Assembly (NCBI GenBank): GCA_964465145.1
Contig: CAYXJR010000015.1
Coordinates: 1 to 64,000, forward strand
Direction: 5' to 3'
DNA: 64,000 nucleotides
Origin: JAUVKA01 sp964465145
Lineage (GTDB): Bacteria > Bacteroidota > Bacteroidia > Bacteroidales > UBA12481
The translations under genes and the position numbers were made by a program. The stretch's first letter is position 1. The number at the start of each line of letters is the position of its first letter. Below the pieces are notes generated by a model. It saw only the letters and a program-made list of their open reading frames with translations, was not told where the DNA came from and did not search any database. Positions 9,305 through 17,607 of this stretch are shown here, piece by piece.

Positions 9305-12300
9305 CTATCTCAACAAGGTTATGAATCCTGTCAAAGGCTGATCTTGATCATTAAGTCTAATAAGATAATAGTATGTGCCCATCGACAGATATTCTCCCTG
9401 GTATTTCCCATCCCATGGATCAGGATAACCCCTTGGAGATTCAAATACCATATGGCCTTTGGAATCGAAAATCTGTACTACTGCCTCCGGATGGTATTCA
9501 ATAATCCCGATTGTCCAAAGATCATTAACCCCATCACCATTGGGTGTGAAAGCATTAGGGATATTATAACTCATGTCCAGCTCGAAAGGCAGGTATGTAA
9601 AACACTCTCTGGAGTCGGTAATCGTTACTGAATAACTGCCAATACCAATATCTTTCCTATTCGTTCCGGTTTCAAAATTATCCCAAAGTATTGAAAAGGG
9701 AGGACTGCCGCCTTTAAGTAGTGTGAGGGAGATATGGCCATCCAGGCAGGAGACGCATGATGGCGAGCCTAATTGATATTTGGTTATAATTTCAGTTGGT
9801 TCAGAAATTATTAGGGGAAGATCATAGTTCCTGGCGCAGACTGAATCCTCAAGAACCCGTACTCTATAATAATCTCCGGCCGTTAAATTTTCAAAAGAAC
9901 CTCCATTGTCGAAATATTCGAGGCCACCATTAATTGAATAGGTATATGTATCTCCCGTTCCCTGGGCAAAGATCTTGATCTCCCCATCCACTTCCCCAAA
10001 ACAACTGATATCCTTTACGATAACTGAATCGATCCGAATGGAGTCGGGATTGACAAGCTGAATATACATACTGTCCCTGTAGGCACAACCTGCTGTTGAT
10101 ATTTCCAACCAATAAAGTCCTTTTTCTAAAACGGATATTTCTGGTCTGGTTTCGCCGGTACTCCATAGGTAGTTTTCCCCTGATCCTCCCTGCAGCAGCA
10201 CCGGCTCATTAGTGCACAGGGTCTGATCTTCACCAAGGAAAACCTCTGGATAGGGATGAAAGGTAATACCCAGGGTATCAGTAACTGCACATTGATTAAG
10301 ATCTATTGCAGTAAGGATCAACTCAGGTGCACTTTCAGTAATCTGGATAGTCCTTCCGGATAAGCCATTGCTCCATGACCAATCTTCATACGAATCTTCT
10401 GCTTCGAGGGTCAGTGTATCTCCTTCACATGCGCTCAGGTCGGGGCCCACATCAGGTTTATTGTAGGGTAATACCGGGATTGTTATTTCAGCATAACCCC
10501 TGCATTCGTTGCCCTCCTCATCCTGGGTAACACCCATTACCGTATAGGTGGATTCAACGTAGGGCTCCACAATAATCTGCTCTTCCATTGACCCCTCAGG
10601 ATTGACCCAAATATAATAATCCGCATTTTTGGCTGTAAGGGTTATGGGGGTGCCCGGACATACCGGACCATCTGCTGAGGCAATAATCTCTGTATCCGGC
10701 CCTCCGAATTCCTGCACTACTATTTCCACAATTGTATCACAGCCAGTCAATAATGAGCTTACCAGTACCCGGTATAAACCTGCTCCAACATCAAATATTT
10801 TGTTTGAGTTATTGTCGGGAAAATCCTCCCACTCAAAAGTATAATCATCCGGATTTCCTTCCGGGACCACGGCTGCCGATCCATTGAGTTTCCCGCACAG
10901 CGCTTTTTCGGAAGTAATACCCATCTCTGGCATTGGATAAAATTGAATACCAATTTCATCCGAAAAGGTACAATAGTTAGTGTCTTTTGCATAAAGTATC
11001 AAGGGGTTTATACTCTCTGTCAGCTGCACCGAGCTGCCTGTCATTCCGTTACTCCAATTCCAATCGATATATCCTTCGGGGCTATTTATCCAAATAGTAT
11101 CCCCAACACAGCCACTCAGATCATCTCCCAATTCAGGAATATTAATCGGAGCAACCACAATAGTTATTTCTGCCTCAGTTATACAAGTATCACTCACTGA
11201 GATTGAAACTCCCTTAACTCTGTAGGTTGTGGTAACATCCGGACTGACCTTGACCTGGCTACCAAAAAAGCCTTCGGGGATTATCCAGTCAATGAAATCA
11301 GCATTTTGGGCGGTAAGAGTAATCTCAGTACGGGGGCATAACAGGCTGTCACTATCAACTGAAGATACTATTCTCACCGTTCCCTGAGCCTCCACGTTTA
11401 TATCAATTGAGGTCTCACATCCCGTTTGATTTGAGCTGACAAACACACGGTAAACCCCTCCAGCCACATTTGTTATTTTGTTACTGGTTTCCTCGGGAAA
11501 ATCCTCCCATGAATATGAATAATTTTCAATGGCTCCATTAGGGATAACTGTTGCGGTTCCATTGCTTTCTGCACATTTAGCTTCGGTTGTTTCATACGAT
11601 AATCTAGGTGGTTGTCTTCGAACTACATATATGGAATCCATAGTTAAACATCCATTGTAATGAGTTACAAAAACTCTGAACATTTTAGCAGAATATTCAG
11701 TTCCAGTCATTGGGTTATTGCCAAGTGAATCAACTAAGAGATGCCTATCTCGAGCTGCAGCCTCAACCCAAAAATAAAAGGCCCCGTTACCAGCATCCAG
11801 ATCAAGGGTTTGACCTGCACAAATTACTGTGTCCTGAGGCCATTTACTTATTGGTGGAGCATATATTGTTAGTTTTCTGGTATAGCTTACAAGAACATTA
11901 TTTTTTAGGCCTTGTAAAACTACTTTATAATCGCCTGGTTCTGCGAACACATATTCATTAACATAGGCTTCTAAGTCGTTATCCCACCTACGTCCAACGT
12001 ATCCTACTTGAGCGTTTTCGGCATCATATATTACAAATTGGAATGGAGAGTTCCCAAACTCCCTCGGATTGGTCAGATAAAATGAAGTGACCTCTCCCAA
12101 ACAAGTATGATTAAAATAAAATTTTTCAGGTTTGACCCCAGTTGGAACACCTGCCGGCAGGCCTAATTCGCTTATTCCTCCTTTATTTGATTCATTGTCA
12201 AGGAGGCGGGCTCCAAATTCCACATAATCACAATCAAGATTATTTGGGCTATTAATTACACCCAAATAATCTTGACCTTTAATAGCAACATAAATCTTCC

Positions 12301-13354
12301 CATTAGGAGCTATTTGCAATGCCCCACAGTTTATTTCGGGATTACTTCTTATAAAACGAACGGTTGCTCTTAATTGGGCATCTGCAACTATTGAAAGATC
12401 CCATTGATAAATCCATCCTCCGTCTTTGCTAGTTCCATATAAAAACCTTCCACTAGGGGAAAACTCGACTCCATAGGCCATCCTTGTAAATTTGGTCTTA
12501 CCATGAGTATCTCCAGCTGGTAAGAAAATCGAGTCTGTAATTACTCCGGTTTCCTTATCGAAAGTATATACACCAAATCTCCTTTCGCCTTCCAGAGCAA
12601 CGGCTATTTTGTCTCCCTGCATTGAAATTTTCATTTGACCAGATGCACCACCATGACTCCCGTCATCATTAGCGCTATCTTTATGCACCGCGCCAATTGC
12701 CTGATCTGATATATGATAAACAGAATCGTCAAGGTTGAAAATTGAGAATACGTTATTGTTATACTGGTGCATTAAAATCCTATATGAAGGAATAGATAAA
12801 GTATCATTGACTTTATGCAGAAAAGGTATTGCTGCAAACTTTTCTGTTGAATTTTTCAGGATGCCTTCAAAACCTGTATCATCTGAATAATCATAAATAA
12901 CTTCCCCCAAAGTATTATTGGTGAAATCTACTATATAATAATTGCCACCATAATTATCTTCATCGGGTGAGGAGATAGATTTTGTTATAAAAACAAAATA
13001 CTTATTGGGATTTGTTCTGCCAGGCAAGATGGTAACTGCCTGGGTAGAAGCCGAGTCAGCAGATAATCCAGAAGCCATGATTCCATGATACCGGTTCCAG
13101 ATAGTCATGCCGTCGGAATAAAATAATAAATTTCCAAGGGAATCTGAAACGCTGGCTACCCCTTCCGGAGAGTTAGTTTGTCCATCTGTCAGGGGCAGTG
13201 GAAAATGTTCACGAAAATCAAGGCCTGCATGCTTTCCAAAATACCAGATTGCGGATTCTTTCTGCCCGTATACACTCAAGCTGCTGATAAAAATTACCAG
13301 TACCATAATCCACTTGAATCCTGCCCTTCCTTTCGTTATCCTGGGTCTAAACAT
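9305..13354 (-). CDS. large T9SS type B (gliding motility-associated C-terminal) secreted protein
   Basis: The 1349-residue protein has an N-terminal hydrophobic signal (about residues 13-30, ending VYGQ). Residues 30-430 form a propeller-like region (SDGMTIWN, KYFVFITK). Then come several immunoglobulin/PKD-like modules in three similar blocks of about 190 residues, each containing PPxxxYETTEAKCAESNGTA-like and CxGDTxxLxA patterns, and SprB-like repeats (SCFGEVDGEI). The C-terminal 85 residues match the CHU_C/type B sorting domain: IPNAFTPNGDGVNDLW, a central VQIFDSKGHMVFES and GTYYYLIRL. It is probably a surface adhesin or structural protein exported by T9SS. It lies 9 bases downstream of the C10-like gene and may be cotranscribed with it. 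Confidence 0.88.
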   Translation of the reverse strand: MFRPRITKGRAGFKWIMVLVIFISSLSVYGQKESAIWYFGKHAGLDFREHFPLPLTDGQTNSPEGVASVSDSLGNLLFYSDGMTIWNRYHGIMASGLSADSASTQAVTILPGRTNPNKYFVFITKSISSPDEDNYGGNYYIVDFTNNTLGEVIYDYSDDTGFEGILKNSTEKFAAIPFLHKVNDTLSIPSYRILMHQYNNNVFSIFNLDDSVYHISDQAIGAVHKDSANDDGSHGGASGQMKISMQGDKIAVALEGERRFGVYTFDKETGVITDSIFLPAGDTHGKTKFTRMAYGVEFSPSGRFLYGTSKDGGWIYQWDLSIVADAQLRATVRFIRSNPEINCGALQIAPNGKIYVAIKGQDYLGVINSPNNLDCDYVEFGARLLDNESNKGGISELGLPAGVPTGVKPEKFYFNHTCLGEVTSFYLTNPREFGNSPFQFVIYDAENAQVGYVGRRWDNDLEAYVNEYVFAEPGDYKVVLQGLKNNVLVSYTRKLTIYAPPISKWPQDTVICAGQTLDLDAGNGAFYFWVEAAARDRHLLVDSLGNNPMTGTEYSAKMFRVFVTHYNGCLTMDSIYVVRRQPPRLSYETTEAKCAESNGTATVIPNGAIENYSYSWEDFPEETSNKITNVAGGVYRVFVSSNQTGCETSIDINVEAQGTVRIVSSVDSDSLLCPRTEITLTAQNADFIDWIIPEGFFGSQVKVSPDVTTTYRVKGVSISVSDTCITEAEITIVVAPINIPELGDDLSGCVGDTIWINSPEGYIDWNWSNGMTGSSVQLTESINPLILYAKDTNYCTFSDEIGIQFYPMPEMGITSEKALCGKLNGSAAVVPEGNPDDYTFEWEDFPDNNSNKIFDVGAGLYRVLVSSLLTGCDTIVEIVVQEFGGPDTEIIASADGPVCPGTPITLTAKNADYYIWVNPEGSMEEQIIVEPYVESTYTVMGVTQDEEGNECRGYAEITIPVLPYNKPDVGPDLSACEGDTLTLEAEDSYEDWSWSNGLSGRTIQITESAPELILTAIDLNQCAVTDTLGITFHPYPEVFLGEDQTLCTNEPVLLQGGSGENYLWSTGETRPEISVLEKGLYWLEISTAGCAYRDSMYIQLVNPDSIRIDSVIVKDISCFGEVDGEIKIFAQGTGDTYTYSINGGLEYFDNGGSFENLTAGDYYRVRVLEDSVCARNYDLPLIISEPTEIITKYQLGSPSCVSCLDGHISLTLLKGGSPPFSILWDNFETGTNRKDIGIGSYSVTITDSRECFTYLPFELDMSYNIPNAFTPNGDGVNDLWTIGIIEYHPEAVVQIFDSKGHMVFESPRGYPDPWDGKYQGEYLSMGTYYYLIRLNDQDQPLTGFITLLR

Positions 13355-13363
13355 TTGGAATGT

Positions 13364-16300
13364 CTACCTTACAATTGAGATCTTAGTTGACAAGAATCTT
13401 CCGTCCTTACTGCTAATTACCATGACATACAATCCATTAGGTATCCCATCATCAAGATGAAACCTTTGTTCGCCATGGCTGGCAAAGGTAGTGATTTTCC
13501 TACCTCTCAAATCATATAAATCTATTCCTGTTATTTTCCCTGTATTATCATTTATCAGAATTTCATGATGCAGGGGAGAATATGATACCTCTGGCCATTC
13601 ATTGAAAATCTCCTCGATACCTGTGGTTTTGGTGAACTTAATGTTAAGGTCATCTATATATGCCGACCCGGTATTGGCCGCATTGCTGAATCGTAGCCCC
13701 TGGAAGGGATTTGTATTATTGGTTCCATCCTTTTGCATATTCCAATTCCACTGGGCAATTTCAACTTCATTAATAATCAGGCGGCCTTTTCCTGATGGCA
13801 TATCCAGAGTTATTTGTGCAAGATTCCAGTCATTTGGGATAAAAAAGAACTGGCTTGAGGATTCTCCATAGTCGAAGGTTCCCAGGTTATCACCGAATAA
13901 GCTGATCCTTGAATTCACAGCCAGGGTATCTCCATCATTGCTGCCTTGCATAAACTCTATTCCAAATTCTGCTCTGTTATTCCTGAAATAAAACTCAACC
14001 ACATAAGCTGAATCGGCATTGGGTTCCAACAGCACTCCGGCATCACTGGTGGCAGTAAATTCCATTGAATATCGACCTGATCTTTTAATCGTCCTGCTTG
14101 TTTTGGCCGGTTCAGGGAGTGCCTGGCCGTAATTAACCCAGAAAGGAGATTCATACGATACATCGCATTTGGCATAATAATCATCGAAATTCTCTATAAA
14201 GGGCATTGGGAATGCTTCAAAAGTAGAAAAATGATAAATCCCTGAATAATAAGTTGTATCACTATGCAAGGCTTCTACTCTCCAAAAATAATCCAGGTTA
14301 TTTTCAAAACTATAATCGTAAGTATTGGCAGTGCGGAAAGGTGCAACTAATTGGAGTTGGTCCCGGGTTTTTCCAATGTAGATATTATAGAATACGTTGG
14401 GTTCATCATTGAAGTTAGCCTGCCAGCTTATCTGGCTTGTGTTTGGAACATTGGTATTCCTTGCAGGTGAGGGATAGCATGGAGCAAAGGAAGATGGGGA
14501 AGTATGCTCCAATGCAGGAGCATTCCCGCTGATATTCGGTAGGATATCCTGGTAAGATTCATAACTTATATAACAACTATCAATCGTGAGGTAGGTAATA
14601 TGATAAACATCGAAAAAAGAAAGGTTTTGAAAATATTTGTCGGCACCGTACAGGTCGCCTAAATTATTAATAATATTATCATGTGAAGCTAAAGATATTA
14701 CTCCTGCATTCGAGTTATGACGAAGATCGTATAAGTCGTACGGGAGGCCATCGGACCCTTGTATAACATTGAGAGAATTAGTATTTTCTAATACTGTAAA
14801 ATCAAATTGCCGGCATCTGTGCAACATTATGTAACTTAAGCTATTCAGGTAATTGCCTTCTTGCAGACCAGTAATAAACATCCCATCAACAAAGAGATGT
14901 TTCAGCTGAGTAAGCTGGTCGATTCCCCTCTGATCCTGGAAATCAATATTCAGTTTTTTTACCATTTCCAGTTCCCCAACGAAGGGCACCCGGTTTAGGT
15001 CGCTTGTGTAACCAAGCTCGATATTAATAGCCTGTCTTAACTCCAGGCTGGGGATATTGGCAAGAGTTTTGTCGGATATATATGTGTATGGTTCGCTTAG
15101 TTCCGAGGCACCGTATATATTATAAACAGCAATACAATTAATCTTAGAACTGATTCCTATATCCTGGGGATGCATCATCACTGAAGTGGATGAAGTTTCC
15201 ATAACGGGAACCACACCATCTCTAAGGAGGATATAGCGGTCAAGACGGCCTGAGAGGGAATCGGGTAAGCTGATATTCCAGCTGATATTAAGACTATCGC
15301 CTACGGGAACCATCGACAAATCCTGGGGTATTGGCATTCTTGATTTGGGATGATAATTTATAAAGCAGCTCAGCAACAAGTGGTCTGCATCGGCAGTAAC
15401 ATTTGGAAAATCCAGAAAATAGTATCCATCGAAATCCCCACCCATTCCAAGGTTAAAATGAAAAAAATTGGTATCATAATACCCGTCTATTACAAAGTCG
15501 TGTCCCTTCCATTCCGCGGGTACAGGTCGATTCATTGATAGCTGATGTTTTAGAACAGGAATAAAATCATGCTGCCAGTATTCCACTTTCCTCATATTAT
15601 CACTGTAGAAAAAATGTACCGGTAAAGTTTCCCTGTAGGTTAACAAATCGGCCCCTTCGGGCTGCAGTCTGCAAGCCACAGCCATATAATACAATAATCT
15701 TGTTACCTGGATATCAGCAGTCTCATCAGGCATAGTGGAAAAATCAAACTCATATACAAAATCAGTACATATCTCCTCCGATGCCGAACCATATAAATAA
15801 CAATATTCTCCTATACCATATTCAGGGTACTCAAAATACCTGAAAACCTGCCCCATGGCTATAGCTGGTGAGGCATTCGCCATGGCCCCGGCTGGAAATT
15901 CAGCACAAAAAAGGCTATCCACTTTCCATTTAGTGGTCATTAAGGCTGGAATAAACAGTGTCTTTTCAGGTAAAGTGGTTTTTTGAGTTGAAAATTCCTC
16001 CCAAAGACCTTTTGTATCCGGATAGGCAGCCTGCCCGTTCATATATGCAGCACAGGTGAATTTTAAATTTTCGAAATAGCCCTGCAGTGAAGCCGGGGCT
16101 TGTGACAGTTCCATGGAAAAACTGCTTTCAAAGGAAAAACCCAAAACTGGCGGGCATCTATCATCCTTTGCAACCAGGACAAATCCGCTTCCATCCACAT
16201 CACAAACATAAAAAGGATAATCAGATTTTAATAAGGCCTGAACATGTATATTGGTCTTGCTTTTTGCCCAATCAGCGGGAAAACGTGTATCTGCAATTGA

Positions 16301-16417
16301 TTTAGCAATTTGGATGGCTTTATCACGGCTCACTTCCTTGGCAATTGAGCTGACAGAAAAACACAGTGAAATAATCAAACTGAGGGCAAAAACTGATTTA
16401 ATTCTTTTAAATTTCAT
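13364..16417 (-). CDS. C10 (streptopain-like) peptidase homologue lacking the catalytic Cys, T9SS type A
   Basis: This 1017-residue protein has a signal peptide (residues 1-26), a Spi_C10-type prodomain (about 26-110) and a streptopain fold (about 150-345). The motif that carries the nucleophile in C10 enzymes (CVATAMAQVMKY type) reads SPAIAMGQVFRY here, so the cysteine is Ser183. The catalytic His is kept as His306 in GHDFVIDGY, but the oxyanion region WGWGG reads LGMGG. Residues 345-430 look like fibronectin type III, followed by a leucine-rich-repeat-like stretch, a second FnIII-like segment, a jelly-roll domain and a T9SS type A sorting domain (ITGIDLYDLRGRKI to the end). It is probably a pseudo-peptidase used for binding. 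The initiator ATG at 16417 is well supported by the signal peptide. Confidence 0.82.
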   Translation of the reverse strand: MKFKRIKSVFALSLIISLCFSVSSIAKEVSRDKAIQIAKSIADTRFPADWAKSKTNIHVQALLKSDYPFYVCDVDGSGFVLVAKDDRCPPVLGFSFESSFSMELSQAPASLQGYFENLKFTCAAYMNGQAAYPDTKGLWEEFSTQKTTLPEKTLFIPALMTTKWKVDSLFCAEFPAGAMANASPAIAMGQVFRYFEYPEYGIGEYCYLYGSASEEICTDFVYEFDFSTMPDETADIQVTRLLYYMAVACRLQPEGADLLTYRETLPVHFFYSDNMRKVEYWQHDFIPVLKHQLSMNRPVPAEWKGHDFVIDGYYDTNFFHFNLGMGGDFDGYYFLDFPNVTADADHLLLSCFINYHPKSRMPIPQDLSMVPVGDSLNISWNISLPDSLSGRLDRYILLRDGVVPVMETSSTSVMMHPQDIGISSKINCIAVYNIYGASELSEPYTYISDKTLANIPSLELRQAINIELGYTSDLNRVPFVGELEMVKKLNIDFQDQRGIDQLTQLKHLFVDGMFITGLQEGNYLNSLSYIMLHRCRQFDFTVLENTNSLNVIQGSDGLPYDLYDLRHNSNAGVISLASHDNIINNLGDLYGADKYFQNLSFFDVYHITYLTIDSCYISYESYQDILPNISGNAPALEHTSPSSFAPCYPSPARNTNVPNTSQISWQANFNDEPNVFYNIYIGKTRDQLQLVAPFRTANTYDYSFENNLDYFWRVEALHSDTTYYSGIYHFSTFEAFPMPFIENFDDYYAKCDVSYESPFWVNYGQALPEPAKTSRTIKRSGRYSMEFTATSDAGVLLEPNADSAYVVEFYFRNNRAEFGIEFMQGSNDGDTLAVNSRISLFGDNLGTFDYGESSSQFFFIPNDWNLAQITLDMPSGKGRLIINEVEIAQWNWNMQKDGTNNTNPFQGLRFSNAANTGSAYIDDLNIKFTKTTGIEEIFNEWPEVSYSPLHHEILINDNTGKITGIDLYDLRGRKITTFASHGEQRFHLDDGIPNGLYVMVISSKDGRFLSTKISIVR

Positions 16418-16615
16418 CTTTATAAACTTTAAAATTAATGGTCATATCCTAATGGCCGCCAACTTATAATTACTTTTTACTTCTATTCAATAATGACTCC
16501 CGATAAATTTACCTATTCCGGCCCAATAATTTATAAAAAAAACACTATTATGCGTACCCAAAAATTTAGGGGTGGATTGCAAAATACTAAATAACAAATA
16601 TTTATAAATTCAAAG

Positions 16616-17374
16616 ATGAAAACAACAGCAAAGCTTTTAGTGGTAATATTATTAACTACTCTTTCCTCCTGCGATATTTTAACCCAGGTAGCTACTACAG
16701 TTGCAGATTCGGAAACTCCTTTAAGCTCACAGCAAGTAGCTCAGGGACTGAAAGATGCTCTGAAAATCGGAGCGGAAAAAGCAGTTGCCCAACTCAATAA
16801 GACTGATGGGTACTACCTCGATCCCCTGATGAAGATAAATCTCCCCCCACAGACCGCTGAGATAATTGAATATGCCAAAAAAGTTCCCGGATTGGATAAA
16901 CTTATTGAAGATGTTGTGCTTCAGATCAACCGTTCGGCCGAAGATGCGGCGGCTCAAGCCAAACCTATATTCACAAATGCTATAACCTCCATGAGTATTA
17001 CTGATGCCTGGGGAATCCTGAAAGGGGCAGATACTGCTGCAACTCATTACCTGAAGGAAAAAACTTTCAACCAGCTTGTGGAATTGTACAAACCCATTGT
17101 GAAGGGATCACTTAATAAGCCTATTGTGGCTGGGGTATCAGCCAGCAAGAGTTGGGACGAAGTGACTGGGAAGTGGAACCAGTTTGCCGGCTCCATAGCA
17201 GGAAAACTGCTCGGCGTAAGTAAGGTGGAAATTCCTTTAGATGAATATGTAACCACCCAGGCACTGAAAGGCCTGTTCATCAAGGTTGAAGACCAGGAGA
17301 AGAAAATCCGTACGGATATTAGCGCACGTACCAGTGACCTGCTCAGAAGAGTGTTCGGTCAGCAGGATTCGTAA
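16616..17374 (+). CDS. DUF4197 lipoprotein
   Basis: A 252-residue protein with a lipoprotein signal (MKTTAKLLVVILLTTLSSC, lipobox LSSC). The mature part contains the features I associate with DUF4197: ALKIGAEKAVAQLNKTDGY near the start and a predominantly helical body without membrane spans. The molecular function of the family is unknown; the protein should be anchored in an envelope membrane and face the periplasm. It is divergent from the C10-like gene, with about 200 A/T-rich bases between them that must hold both promoters. It is followed by a tandem repeat array. Confidence 0.85.
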   Translation: MKTTAKLLVVILLTTLSSCDILTQVATTVADSETPLSSQQVAQGLKDALKIGAEKAVAQLNKTDGYYLDPLMKINLPPQTAEIIEYAKKVPGLDKLIEDVVLQINRSAEDAAAQAKPIFTNAITSMSITDAWGILKGADTAATHYLKEKTFNQLVELYKPIVKGSLNKPIVAGVSASKSWDEVTGKWNQFAGSIAGKLLGVSKVEIPLDEYVTTQALKGLFIKVEDQEKKIRTDISARTSDLLRRVFGQQDS

Positions 17375-17375
17375 G

Positions 17376-17470
17376 AAGGTGACGGGTGACGGGTGACAGG
17401 TGACAGGTGACGGGTGACAGGTGACGGGTGACGAAAAGGTTACGATGGGTTACGATAGGTTACGAAAAGG
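17376..17470. repeat. 7-bp then 10-bp tandem repeats
   Basis: About seven near-perfect heptamers (gggtgac or aggtgac) start two bases after the DUF4197 stop codon. They are followed by a short decamer array with the unit rggttacgat (three copies). The same decamer family recurs at 49837-49880, 32 kb away. The remaining bases to 17607 show no gene; they include the promoter region of the GH20 fusion. Confidence 0.8.
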
Positions 17471-17607
17471 AAGCAGGTCTGCCCGCCTCTCCCATGACCG
17501 AAGGGAATGCAGGGGCTGGGTGTGAGGCAAATCTGCAAATCCGCACGAGAATTAACTAGTTCGCGCAGCGAGCAACACCTGGCGATAAAAAATTATAATT
17601 TATACAG

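Noticed and set aside
17376..17470. Possible CRISPR-like array
   Set aside because: Units are 7 or 10 bases with no spacers and no cas genes nearby; it is a simple tandem repeat.
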